DNA of 64,000 nt, from NCBI GenBank assembly GCA_944472155.2, contig OX235271.1, forward strand, positions 24,994,977-25,058,976, written 5' to 3'. Position 1 is the first letter of the stretch. Each line of letters opens with the position of its first letter. The translations under genes and the position numbers were made by a program. The DNA is from Trichobilharzia szidati (Eukaryota > Platyhelminthes > Trematoda > Strigeidida > Schistosomatidae). Under the pieces are notes generated by a model that saw only the letters and a program-made list of their open reading frames with translations, did not search any database and had not been told where the DNA came from. Positions 32,905 to 44,735 of the stretch are shown in pieces.

Positions 32905-35032
32905 TGAAATTAGAAAGTTTATCTTAACTCCTGAACGCAAAACATGGTTTTGAAGGCATCGCGTAATTCAGCAGCACAACTGAGTGCTCTTTTTTTACCG
33001 CATTCCTAAGGCGTTGTGTAAATGGATATGTAAATGGAATGTTTCGTAAGTCGTGTTTTCAAAAGATTAAGCAGTTTGTGGGATCATTTAAACGAGTCAG
33101 GTGAAGGTTGATTTATTTTGCAGCATTTACACAAATGTTAACCAAAGCAAATGTTTGTCACCTTCGACTGAATACAATTACCTAGACCAGTCAGATAAAC
33201 ACAGTTTTCTTTAGCCCTGATTCAGTAAATCCAAGCAGTTCATTGAAACGACAGTGTTTTTTATTACTTGTTTCCTTTTCACGCGATGTCTTATCCTTTC
33301 GAAAGCACATGGACTGAATTTGAGAATTATACGCTGAAACCATCAATATCAATTGTATGAATTACCTGTACAAGATCTTCAATTGCACCAAATGCATCAA
33401 TACGTAAGCACGTGTTCTGCTAGTCATCCTTCCTAACTGGTCGATACAAAGGCCAGCCCGATGAATATTGATCTAACCTATTTATGTAGACACGTATGAA
33501 TTTCAAACAGAGTATGTTAATTTTTGGTGGATTGTAACTAGCAGTGGAATCCAGGATGTTTATTTGGTCCTATTTTGAACTCATCATCGGGATGTACTTG
33601 CATTCCCCAATGAGTGTTGGTGTTTCCACTGAGGCTCGTACCTGCTGCACATCCAATGAAATCACTTCGAGTTAAATTCTCATGCATCATCAAGGCATCC
33701 ACCTAAAGAGCACACATGTCCGAAGAGGCCGAGCATTTTCGTCCAATCAATCGGAAGGAAAGTTGAAATTGAATTAAATAAGAACATCTTAATATTTGGA
33801 AGTTATCAGGAATTCTCTGAATCTTGACATTTGAATTTAAATATTTCATCATACGCTTTGCAGATATCATGAGAATGAAATTCAATCAAGAAAATGCAAT
33901 AGTCCCTTTATTGCAAGTTCCATTTGCATCATCATTATGAAGTACCAAAGAGAACTTGATCAATTATAATATGCTTTATAGTCAGTCTCATAGGTATGCG
34001 GCTGCGTACTTAAGGAGTAATGTATGGCATTTCAACTAATGCTAAGGGGAGGGGGAACGTTTATGTTTCTTTCAGAAATGGATAGCATTCCAGTTTATCT
34101 ATCTTCAAAAAGTCTTCATATCACTTTTAAGAGGAAGCTTAGCCTCCTCTGCTTAACATCTCGAAAGACTTCTGATTACCCTGGATTTAAGAGGTTTACT
34201 TTTAATACGCTGACGGTGCATTACCAGAATGAATTCAGAATCACTCTGCACAGTGAACGAACGCCCTTCGTGTAGAAAAATGCTCGAGGAATTGTTATTG
34301 GTTTTCAGATAATGTCAGTGTTATGTTTGGCTTTTCGAAGTCCTTTGTTCGAGCTATCCTCACTGTAAACATTTATTATCCTGGAGAAAAGTTTGTGAAT
34401 AAAATCCCTCTTGATGCTTAAGGTAGATTAACCTTGAAAATCAATAAACTGGCTATTCCAGATATGTTTTCATGAATGGTGCATGAAATAAACATTATTT
34501 TGGAGATTTATCGCTTAGTTTGAGGATGGAAATGGTTCCGGGTTCCTCTAGGTTGTGGCATATATATTTTGCGGAATAGCTACTATCAAGATGTCTGAAA
34601 ATTGAGTGTATCTGTAGTTAGCAGTATAGGTAGAATCTATGTTTATTTTAGCTTGATGACTGACGTGTGAAGAGATGACGTTCACAGACAAATACCTCTA
34701 ACACTTAATTATAATTTGATACATACCCTTTGCAAACACAGAGCTAACAGTTGATAGAGTATTAGGTAGCTGTTTGACTAACCCACCCACTTATGTTTAA
34801 CTTTAATTTCGAAGTTTCGTGTTCAGCTCGTGACTAAATGTAAATATTTTGTTTATAAAGTCTATTGACACACGATTGTTATAACAATTATCCGATAATC
34901 AGAGAGACTAAAGCCCATTATATTATTGTACACAAATGAAATGATGCATTTTTTTCAATGATATCGTTATGTCCGCGTTACCACTGCTATGAAGTGTCAT
35001 TCATCATTAGGCAAAAAGCCATTTTGATTTAG
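32905..35032. other. No gene recognised
   Basis: About 2.1 kb of AT-rich sequence. The open frame 34024-34275 has no recognisable domain. No repeats shared with the rest of the window were seen. Confidence 0.45.
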
Positions 35033-35356
35033 TTGTGTTCTCTGAGCTGGAGCGAAGCTTACATCGCCCTACTAGGCAACATCTTCACAGCACACTTCAA
35101 TTTGAAGTGAGCTATTCGATTTCTCCTCGAGTTTATTAGTCATCTCTCCTGGTGGGTGAACTTGAACGTGGTTGGTTGTTTTTGTGTGTTTTTACAGCCT
35201 CTGGGCTACTTGTGGTATTGGTACTGATTGTTTCCTTGACCTGAAGTTTGACACTTTGTGTGTGAGATTTCCTTCTTATCGATTGGTAAATTTTGTCTAT
35301 GTCAATGGGTCTATTGACTGACGATTCACTGGAATACCAGGCTTCTAAAAACTCCC
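35033..35356 (-). repeat. PLE-1 terminus, inverted copy at the 5' end of a PLE-1 insertion
   Basis: Minus-strand frame 35441-35136 contains LGEFLEAWYSSESSVNRPID, then KSHTQSVKLQVKETISTNTT and the end of the PLE-1 protein, followed by the non-coding terminus to 35033 (gttctctgagctgg, gccctactaggcaacatc). The same ~320 bp recurs in the opposite direction at ~35750-36085. Confidence 0.8.
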
Positions 35357-36115
35357 CAAGCGAACCAACCAACTCAAAAGCCCCCAATGAAAGCACAAGG
35401 AAAATCATCCTACTGCACATGAAAGACGTCTCGGAATTCATTGCACGACTCTCCAGACCTTTAAGTATTGATGTCGAAAAAAGCAGTTAACTTGGTCCTA
35501 TGTCAAACAAAAGACTCAACAGTAAAAAGAGATAAAACCAAAATCATCCACATTATAAACTGCAACGACTGCGAAAAACACTACACTGACCAAAGTGGAC
35601 ATCTTCTTCGTCTTCGTATCAATGAACATAAACTAGCCGTCGAAGGTATGACATCCACTCCCTCATGTCACTATATACAGACAACCACGAACATCAATTC
35701 GACTGGGACAACGTTCAAATGTTAGACAGAGGAAACACCAAAAATACTAGAGAATTTTAGAAGCCTGGTATTTCAGTGAATCGTCAATTAATAGATACAT
35801 TAATGTAGACGAAACTTACCAATCAATAAAAAGGAAATCTCACACACAAAGTGCTAAACTTCAGGTCACGGAAATAATCAGTACCAATACCACAAGTAGC
35901 CTAGAGGGTGCGAAAACACACAAAAACAACCAATAACGTTCAAGGTCACCCATCAGGAGAGATGACTAATAAACTCGTGGAGAAATCGAATAGCTCACTC
36001 CAAATTGAAGTGTGCCCTGAAGATTTTGCTTAGTAGGGCGATGTAAGCTCCGCAAATAAACCATCTACCTCAAAGAACACAACTTCATCATGATCATCCA
36101 CCTGGGCTACAAATC
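35357..36115 (+). mobile_element. PLE-1 fragment, GIY-YIG half and 3' terminus
   Basis: Translation shows RKIILLHMKDVSEFIARLSR, then KTKIIHIINCNDC and KHYTDQSGHLLRLRINEHKL (a GIY-YIG core in which Y-I-G has become Y-T-D). After stops, FLKPGISVN-like and GNTKN-like remnants follow, then the C-terminal segment and terminus homologous to the inverted arm at 35033-35356. The copy is 5'-truncated within the linker. Confidence 0.8.
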
Positions 36116-36809
36116 GTCTTCATCATTTCTACGAAAGCTATCGAGGATTTGAGCAGTCCTACTATTTACAGGTGCGGGAGTTCTGTGAATTGGATTTTTG
36201 TATCATATTATTTGTTGGTTATCTTGACTTGTATTTGAATGAGTAATCATAATGTGAATGAAAACAGTTTCTCATCATTGACATTAGATTAAGGCTGAAC
36301 CGTGTCACTAGTAGCAACACGTGATAGTAATGCTGACTGTTTGATTTTGAAGTGCTTGTGATTATTACTGGAAGTCTTCAGCTCGGTTCAGTACTCAATT
36401 TTGCTGTTTTTACATGCTTAAAGAGATGACAAACCAGAGATTCCATACGGTCATCAAAATCCGGTAAATAGTGATGGTAACAATAACAGTTACACAAATT
36501 CGAAGACTCATTTGAAACGCTAGAGAACAACATGGAAACAGGGAAGCAATAACTAGGAGGACTCAAGAATTACCTCATAGGCAAACCTTCAGAAACGTGA
36601 CAACGTGATTCATGTGTGTTGTAGATACAGTAAGTTAGACTGAATAGAAGCAGAATTTGATTTTGGTTGAATGAGTATCCCATTATAAATTTCAAAAGAC
36701 TGATAAGTTAACAAACAGTTTTATTTCTAGTTACTTCAGGTTCTGCAGTAATGTATCCACAATCTTTGGAGAGCTGTTGTTATTATAATTTTGGTCTTTC
36801 GCTAACAAT
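36116..36809. other. No gene recognised
   Basis: AT-rich sequence with no recognisable element. Confidence 0.45.
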
Positions 36810-37090
36810 ATTTAGGGAACCATTGGAAAACGTGGGAGTACTAGACAGCTGTTCCGTCCTAACCTGGGATTCCTCGCAGTCAGAACCCACTGGGGTTCAA
36901 ACCAAGGACCTTTGGGTTCCGAGGCGAGCTATTAGACAATTCAGCCAATGGGACGCGATCTAACGTCCAGCGAAGTCTAACTCCTACCAATCCGTGACAT
37001 ATATAGCGCAACTGCCAGCCAATATCTTGGCGAGTAACTCTCCTCTTACCAGATTGGTGGATCCTGATGGTTACGAATTCTCTAGCCGAT
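36810..37090 (-). mobile_element. SINE3 copy (tRNA-like promoter plus hammerhead remnant)
   Basis: On the minus strand: a conserved upstream segment (gcgc, atatgtcacggattggtagg), tRNA-like head with A-box-like TTGGCTGAATTG and B-box-like GGTTTGAACCCC, then GACTG, CGAGGA, ATCCCAGGTTAGGAC, GGAA, CAGCTGTC, TAGTA. These are the positions of the hammerhead seen intact-looking at 51708-51754, but several core bases are lost. It ends with tttccaatggttccc, as in the other copies. Confidence 0.65.
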
Positions 37091-38206
37091 GTTAACTAGC
37101 AATAAAGTCTGTAGACAATCAAATTCCTGCTGTTGTTATTGACGACATTATTGTTCATCAAGATCAAGAGATTACTATTCAACAGCATCTGTATATGGTA
37201 GTGTGCACATACATCTTACTAAACTGAATATCAAGTTAAGAAAAATGATACACGATTTAAAAAATTTAAGGGTTACATAGGAGGCCAAGGTATCAATATT
37301 GGCTCGATCCGTTTCCTCCACACGCCCAGCTCTGACTGTTTCAAGTGATTCATGAATTTAGGCATTAATAAAAACAATAAAACAATAAGTGCTTCATCGA
37401 AGAGGCTCTTTTTGGAGAATTCACTTGCTGCATTAGCTGTGCTATCACACTTATGCATAGCCTTCTTTATACGACAGACAGTAGTAACAAAAGTAATGAG
37501 TTATCATAAATATAGTTGTTAATGCATAAGTAGAGTTGAATAAAAGTATAAGAGTTACGTAATAAGATGAATAATTTAATGAGTAAGTTGTATTCAGGAT
37601 GGATATAGAAACAAGGAAAAGTGTGAAATTACGTGAGATTTCTAAAGAAATGCAAAAGGTGAAAAACAAATAAAACCAAGTTGGCAGAAAACAACAAGGT
37701 ATTCGCCATGTTAACAGGAGCGATTGAGTAATTTTCCTTTGTATGCATAGCTTCGGTTACTGTTATTGAATGGCTAAAGGTTCAGTTTTGCAAAAGAGAC
37801 GAAAGCGTGTTGTCTTTGGCAGATTGTTATTCAACCTTTAGGTTACTCTGAAGGAGGCGTTTGTTGAGATAGGATGGCCAGTGTTGATAAGGTATTCAAC
37901 TATCGTAGAAAACCATAGGCGGCTCTACAGTTTCCTAAAAGAATGGTCAGTATAACTGACTCTACAAGAGCAGTTAAAATGTTAGACACAGGAGGATATG
38001 GCTAGATGAGGTACTCTGTCCCAGTGGCTAAATGGCATACGGGATCTACTAAAATGGATTACATTCGGAAGCTGATTGTCATCCTATCCACTCGTCTGTG
38101 GATTCTGTCATCAACTAAAAAGTTTCTTATTTATTTGATCACATATTTAGTTAAAACAACTAGTCTCTTTTATAAATTCGGAAAGTATTATTAGAAGATG
38201 GAGATT
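37091..38206. other. No gene; isolated SINE3-head-like sequence
   Basis: At 38020-38041, tcccagtggctaaatggcat resembles the SINE3 A-box region (tcccagtggctgaatggtat), but no B-box follows. The rest is AT-rich with no recognisable gene. Confidence 0.4.
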
Positions 38207-38935
38207 ATATTATTATTGTTCCCTTGGGTTCCTAGTGGAACATAGGGCTTCAACTACACGTCTCCACTTCTTGCTGTCTTCTGCTGTACTTTTCACCTGC
38301 ATCCATGTTAGTCCATACTGTTTCAGCTCCTCCTCACACGATCTCCTCCATGTCACCCTTGGACGTCACACTCACCTCTTCCCTTTCGGGTTCCACTTGA
38401 GGGCCTGACGCGCGGTGTCAATCAACGGCCTCCTCAGTGAGTGTCGAATCCATCTCCATTTTCTCCTGCATATTTGTTGGCCGATTGGTTCTTGTTGTGT
38501 TTGTTCCCATAGTTTCTTGTTGGTGATTCTTTCCGGCCATCTGATCTTCAGTATAGAGCCAGCGAAGACAGTTGTTGATAAAGGTCTGCAACAGGCTGTT
38601 GGAAATATTCTTTGTGACCCGCCGCCAAGTTTCTGATCCATCCGTATAGAAGAACTGACTGACTTGACGTTTGTATTGAAAATCCGAATCACTTTGTTGT
38701 TGATGCAGGCTGAGTGACAGCGGAAGATTTCCAGATTGGTTTCAGGTTGATGAATGTGTTTCTCGCCTTCCCGATTCTCAATTTGAAATCCTCGTCCGTC
38801 GAGACAATGCTCCCTAGATAAGTGAATGAAGTAAACTCTTTCAAATCCCTCCCGTTGATGGTGATTGGCGCTGGATGTTTCTGCTTCAGCGCCAATATGA
38901 AGAAGTTTTTTTCAGATAATCTCCGTCTTCTTATA
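38207..38935 (-). mobile_element. RTE-1 LINE, 5'-truncated copy
   Basis: 3' end at 38207 ((AAT)n, then cctagtggaacatagggctt in complement). The coding remnant 38692-38372 has IRIFNTNVKSVSSSI, FPTACCRPLSTTVF and KIRWPERITNKKLWEQT; the reading frame crosses frameshifts. The CAA/CAG tract at its 5' edge is replaced by unrelated sequence (gaaaaaaacttcttc), after which aagacggagattat resumes briefly. Confidence 0.85.
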
Positions 38936-39857
38936 GCACTATCCAAACATGCAGTTAACCATTCCAGTCCCAATTACATTTGTAAATAGTGGCTTTATTT
39001 CCAAAGATGTCATATTTTTACAGTTGGTGCTAATATTTGTAGTTCTATGTATAAATCAAAACACGCGTTTCACACTAAATTTCACTAGGTGCTCTTGTAA
39101 AGGTTTTGGAGTGGTTGGGAACCATTTAGATAAAGCGTCGTTGGGTGAATTTGCCTAACATCGGTCCTAACAGCACTCCAGATGTATGTAGGTTGAATAG
39201 ACCATATATTCATGGTACTTATATGCCCCTTGGTCTGAGTTCTTCATAAGAACCTTTGGGAAATTTCTGTTTTTTTCTTTAGTTCCCTCAAACATCTGGT
39301 GGTTCCATTACCTAGTTTGTTATTGAAGTCTTTAACCTGCTCTGACTTCAGGAACATCTGTTTTTCACTCATGTACACTATTCATCTTCTCGATCAAATT
39401 ACTTCTGCCTCGAAGAACTACTCCTTATCTTGTGTCAGATTTTGTTATTGTCAGTCAAGTATATGTAGTTCCTCTCTATGTCGCTTTTTTATCAAAATTT
39501 TATAGTCGCATTTCGTGTTTCAACGTGAATAACAACAGTATATCAGAGTGGATTTGAAGTGTTCAGATGTGTAGACTATGATGCTAATTCCAGCTAGCAA
39601 GCACAATCATAATTTGGATTAAAACAATGAGAAGACAATACACAGCACAGAAACAAAAATAACAAGAGAATTTTGGAGGTACGGAAGGCAGGAGAAATTA
39701 CTCTAAGTAATATGAACAATATGTCAGAAATCACAAAGCCGAAAACCAATCACATAATTCAACAATTCAAATTTATGTCTGAACGAAGATCAGGATGAAA
39801 TAACGTTATACTTAGCCCTGCTTTATTGTCAGCTTGGTTACGAACTGTTTTATTCCG
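38936..39857. other. No gene recognised
   Basis: AT-rich sequence. The open frames 38949-39158 and 39299-39505 have no recognisable motif. Confidence 0.45.
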
Positions 39858-40106
39858 TCGTTGTGTTTTTCTTCCTTCACATTCCCAGTGGAACATAGGG
39901 CTTCAAGCTAGTGACTTGAAGTTTCTGTAGCAGTGTTTAATTTTTACAGGATGGAGTTGCTAGCCTCATGCCCAACCTTTCCCCTTCACCAGCATTATTT
40001 CTGGCTTAGCGAAGTAAAGGAGTGCGTCGGCCGGGTATCGAACACCCGACCATGTGCGTGGTCGGCGAGCGTCCTAACCACTATGCCACCGACGCTCTCT
40101 CGTTGT
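39858..40106 (-). mobile_element. SINE1 copy with TSD
   Basis: Full SINE1: head ccactatgccaccgacgc, B-box complement ggtatcgaacacc, 3' hairpin cttcaagctagtgacttgaag, end ttcccagtggaac. TSD tcgttgt at 39858-39864 and 40100-40106. Confidence 0.85.
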
Positions 40107-40333
40107 ATGTATGAGTGACAAAAAGCTGCCTGTTCATTGCCACCAACATTATGATGATATTGATGGTGGTGGTTAGGCTAAGTGTTTTGCAGTTCAAATA
40201 CTTATTTTAACTGAAGAATAAGATTTATGGACAAACTGACGCATGAAACACTGAGTCCACCGCAGTAATATCCTTTACCTTACTGAATGTTACCAAATAA
40301 AATAATCTTTTTTCCATTTAATTCTCCCAGCCA

Positions 40334-40553
40334 GTTCCACTGTTAGCGTATCTGTAGTTTAGTGGTAAAATGCCCGCCAACCACTCACTCCTAGACCTCA
40401 CCAACACTTGACACGTAATGAGCGAAGGCTTGGCGTGAGACTAGCAAATTAGATCCCATAGAAACCAACACTGCTACTGAAACTTCACAGATGAAGTTTA
40501 AAGCCCTGTGTTCCAGTTAAAACTTAAAGAAATAAAAAAAGGTTCCACTGTTA
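40334..40553 (+). mobile_element. SINE1b copy (tRNA-Gly-like head) with 12-bp TSD
   Basis: Body 40346-40541. The head (tagtttagtggtaaaatgcc, then cgccaaccac) resembles tRNA-Gly more than the usual SINE1 head, and the B-box is deleted. The body (gactagcaa, aacactgctactgaaacttc) and end (aagccctgtgttccag) follow SINE1. Perfect TSD gttccactgtta at 40334-40345 and 40542-40553. Confidence 0.8.
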
Positions 40554-40820
40554 TTACTATTATTCATTGTGCTATTCCTGATATTCTCAAGTCCTAAGTC
40601 TGATAGCTGATTGTTTATGAATATGATGTCAGTGAACTGTAATCGCTTATAATCTTGACTTTTGAATTCTCATACCTCTTTTATTCGTCGTCTATCTGAA
40701 ATTGACCTGAACAAATTTTCATCCTTCTTCTAGGTATAAATGACCCATTGTAGTCCACTAATTAGTCCAATATCTGCTGAAGTACTTCTCATAGTGGATA
40801 TGTAGCATTATATGTGGAAC

Positions 40821-41569
40821 ATTCAGTTGAAAATAACCAACAACAACAACAGCAGCAACATCCAGTGCCAATCACCATCAACGGGAGGGATTTGAAAGAG
40901 GTTACTTCATTCACTTACTTATCTAGGGAGCATTGTCTCAACTACAAGAGGAACGGACGACGATGTCAAATCGAGCGAGAATTGGGAAGGCGAGAAACAC
41001 ATTCATCAACCTGAAACCAATCTGGAAATCTTCCGCTGTCACTCAGCCTGCATCAACAACAAAGTGATTCGGATTTTCAATACAAACGTCAAGTCAGTCA
41101 GTTCTTCTATACGGATGGATCAGAAACTTGGCGGCGGGTCACAAAGAATATTTCCAACAGCCTGTTGCAGACCTTTATCAACAACTGTCTTCGCTGGCTC
41201 TATACTGAAGATCAGATGGCCGGAAAGAATCACCAACAAGAAACTATGGGAACAAACACAACAAGAACTAATTGCCCAACAAATACGCAGGAGAAAGTGG
41301 AGATGGATTGAACACTCGCTGAGGAGGCCGTTGGGTGACATCGCGCGTCAGGCCAGTGCTCGAGTGGAACCCGAAAGGGAAGCGAGTGGCGAGTGGGACG
41401 TGTAAGGTTGGCATGGAGGAGATAGTGTGAAGAGGAACTGAAACAGTATGGATTAACATGGATGCAGGTGAAAAGTACAGCAGAAGACAGCAAGAAGTGG
41501 AGACGTGTAGTTGAAGCCCTATGTTCCACTAGGAACCAAAGGGAACATTAATAATAATAATTCAGTTGA
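40821..41569 (+). mobile_element. RTE-1 LINE, 5'-truncated copy with perfect TSD
   Basis: Body 40831-41559. It starts at aaataaccaacaacaacaac in the CAA/CAG tract and ends at ccactaggaaccaaaggg with (AAT)n. Coding remnants (for example 41064-41405) have IRIFNTNVKSVSSSI, KIRWPERITNKKLWEQT and RRKWRWIEHSLRRPL. TSD attcagttga at 40821-40830 and 41560-41569. Confidence 0.95.
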
Positions 41570-42670
41570 GTTCTACCGAAAATTGATGCATTCATCAAGT
41601 CCTATTTTGTTAACATTTATTACTTGTTCTATATAATAACGTAATCACAAAAAGTATGTATATTCAATCCTAAATAACACTAAAGGTATACAATAGTACT
41701 CGCTCGTTTTAACATAAATTATTAGGAAATTTACAATTAGTAAAAAACACATTTCTAAGTGTCAAGCGATCAATGGTGGGTCATAATTTCTTTCGAAAAA
41801 AAACAGTCCATTTATCAGAATCTATGAAAGCAAAACCTTACATACACACAGATTTCACTCTGTCCTTAACTAGTTTTCATCCCTATCTCTTGAAACCAGA
41901 TCACCATCTTCCAGTTAGAATATTGAATTTTTGTACTTCTCAGTAATATGCAATTTCTCAAGCATATTTTTACTTATTTGTTTTGACCAGATGTAAAATT
42001 ATCAGTGGAATAGGAAATCAACAAGTTTTCCTAATCAAATTAACAGAATTAAGATAAATGGAATAACATTACAAACGTGTTCTGTTATCTATGTGAAGGA
42101 GCTGAATGGAGAATAAATTATTGGTTAAAGATAACAGTTCCCTAAATCATGTGATAATTTAACCATTTGAAGTTTGGGAAGAGCATGCATTCATCTTTAG
42201 TTAGTTAGTTAGTTAGCTGAAATAGGAAAACCTAACCATGAAACAGATGGTTAATGGTATGCAATTCATAATACTGAAATCTGATATACTGGTGGGATAA
42301 GTGAAATGGGTTGGTAAAATCGATCTATGCAAAATACACCTAAACAAATAATGAGCATAATGAGATATAGTAGTATTGACCGAAATTATGTAACCAGAAC
42401 ACTGATCGATGCGCATGATGTGCGACTGTTGAAGGCAAAAACAACATGGAACGCGGCTGAATGAGAAGTGACCATCATCGAAGTAGAAAAAGAACTGGGA
42501 AAGGTGAACATTGTTCCACATAAGTGTAATGTACTTTGACCAATATGCATTGGTGAACTGACCGAACAGAGGGGCGAAAAATCATCCGTCAAAACTGGAA
42601 TATCCTTTACTACTAAATACAGTAAGTAATTTCAGGAGCTGAATGGATCTGTGTTACTTTCAGATGGAAG
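41570..42670. other. No gene; (TTAG)n microsatellite
   Basis: AT-rich sequence with (ttag)5 at ~42197-42216. The open frames on the minus strand (42213-42592) have no recognisable motif. Confidence 0.45.
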
Positions 42671-42901
42671 TTTTTTTATTCCTTTACTTTCCCAGTGGAA
42701 CATTGGGCTCCAAGGTATATGCTTGAAGTTTCTCTAGCAATGGTGGTTATTTTTATTGTATTGGGTTGTTAGCTTCATACCTAAACTTCCCTCTTTACCA
42801 GTGTTATCGCTGGCCTAGCGAGGTAAAGGAGTGTTTCGGCCGGAGATCGAAACCGGACCACATGCTTGGTCGGTGAGCACTATACTGCTGTGCCGCCGAC
42901 A
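42671..42901 (-). mobile_element. SINE1 copy
   Basis: Full-length but diverged: head ctgctgtgccgccgac, B-box complement gagatcgaaacc, body complement gtattgggttgttagc, end ttcccagtggaacattggg with T7 tail complement. No clear TSD seen. Confidence 0.8.
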
Positions 42902-44040
42902 TACTAAATGAAATAATCAGGTGGAATCGGCTACGACTGTTTGCTTCACTCACTGTTTTATTCTTGTTGTGTGACAAGTCTATCTGCTGCATTGACATTA
43001 TACAGCCTAAACACCTCATAGTCTGAAGTTCGCATATTTTATGGATGTATTTATGCTTAATGTAGCACCGTATTTTAGACAGATCCTGGGTTTTGAATTT
43101 CATGCGTAACTCAAAAATTCGGTTTGATTATTCAAAAGTTTGATCACAAATTATCGTTTCGAATTCCTTAGGAGGGATCTATAGGAAGGTAATCTCAGTT
43201 TGCAAAACCTAAGCTTTTATAGGTAGGTACCATATTTTTGGTTAAGAGGAGAATGACGTTACGAAAGTCAACAGAATTGTTTCATTTACTGCAATTTTTG
43301 CTAAGGTACTTTTTCCTCTCTTTTACTGCGAAAACAACTAATCTTCTTGGATTTCAACTAGCACTTTAGGTGATTTTATTTGGCTTTGCGACCTGAGTAT
43401 AATTTAGCGAAACATATAAATGAAGAGAATAACTCTGAATTGGTGAAGTGGTCGTTCGGTATTAAGACTGTCATAATTTGGCTGGCAACCACTATCTGGT
43501 GACTTTTCTGCATCCCAAGATCCAACATTACTCAGCAGTAAGAATCTTTCCTCACTTTTGTTCACCTTATTGATGTTTTATGTGCCATCAATTATCTTAC
43601 ACTATAAGACCCGAATATTTTTTGTTTCTAAAGGAAGTTGGGCTGAGATTTCACCTTGATTTATGTACTTCGCAAACGCATGAATTCTTGTTGCCTTCTC
43701 TATACATGGCTTTCGTCATTTAATGGCTGGTTTGGCGTTCAACCATCTCATTATATTACACCTCTAGGTAATTACTCAACCGAATAAATGAACTTTAGTG
43801 ATAAAATCAAGAAGTACCTAATTCTGTCTAAGATTCACATGAAAAGTTTAGAAGTAATTGATAAAATCTTCACTAAATAAACAGAAATGTTTTCCATACA
43901 TCTCCTTTCTATGTTCACATGAGTGCAATATGCATAACTTTTTTGAAATTGGTGCAGGTTTATTAATTGTGCGAGTGATTCCTGTAGCCTGCTTTTGAAG
44001 ATTCCAACGTCAGTTGAGATGAGTTAAATAGCGGTCTTAT
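42902..44040. other. No gene recognised
   Basis: AT-rich sequence. The frame 42804-43103 overlaps the SINE and is spurious. Confidence 0.45.
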
Positions 44041-44735
44041 TATTATTTATTATTGTTCCCTTGAGTTCCTAGTGGAGCATAGGGCTTCAACTACACGTCT
44101 CCACTTGTTTCTGCCTTCTGCTGTACTTTTCACCTGCATCCATGTTAGTCCATACCGTTTCAACTCTTCTTCACATGATCTCCTCCATGTCACCCTTGGA
44201 CATCCCACTCGTCGCTTCCCTTTCGGGTTCCACTCGAGGGCCTGACGCACTTGCCAGTTGATAGTTGGCACCTTCCATATCCGTTCCATCCGCTCTCGCG
44301 GATTCCCAACAATTATATTCCATATCTTCTCATTTCTGCGGCTACCTGAGCAGCCTTGCCAGCTTCGTACATTGTACGAACATTCCACGTCCCCATCCTT
44401 ATTTTTGCTTTCATCGAAAGAAGGCACATCGGCTGAGTGGCTTCTCGAAGGCTTTCACCGGCCTGCGTCATTTCACTTCCCCGATTGCAGCGAAAAATAA
44501 GGTCATTGTTGATATTTTTAGTATTTTTAATATATTTATGCGTTGAAGTTTCTGTAGTAATATGGTTAAGTTTTGGGGGTGGAGTTGCTAGCACCACGCC
44601 CCAACCCTCCCTCTTTATTCTGGCTTGGGACCGGCTAGAAAACTGGTGAGCTAGTAATCTAGGCGAGGTTTAAAGGCGCTCCCGCGCGGGGCCACCTGGG
44701 TGAGAGCCAGGAATCCTAACCACATGTCTAACCGT
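44041..44735 (-). mobile_element. RTE-1 copy keeping both ends, internally deleted
   Basis: On the minus strand: 5' end with a tRNA-Glu-like sequence (44723-44690), 5' untranslated region (44640-44540) with gtgctagcaactcc and ctacagaaacttcaa, the start of the endonuclease (KAKIRMGTWNVRTMYEAGKA), then a junction near 44246 directly into the C-terminal region (QALEWNPKGKRRVGCPRVTW, RRVVEALCSTRN) and the 3' end with (AAT)n. About 2.5 kb of middle sequence is missing compared with 7747-10990. The fused frame is open for 125 aa (44427-44050). Confidence 0.85.
44690..44723 (-). repeat. tRNA-Glu-like sequence at RTE-1 5' end
   Basis: Minus strand: gtggttaggattcctggctc, then tcacccaggtggcc. This follows the D arm, anticodon arm (CTC anticodon, CTGG/CCAGG stem) and variable region of eukaryotic tRNA-Glu as I know it. 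The T arm/B-box is replaced by ccgcgcggg, so it is not a functional tRNA gene. Confidence 0.7.

Noticed and set aside
42197..42216. Telomere-like repeat (TTAG)n
   Set aside because: Five units of a tetranucleotide only; it is a simple microsatellite, not the TTAGGG telomere repeat.
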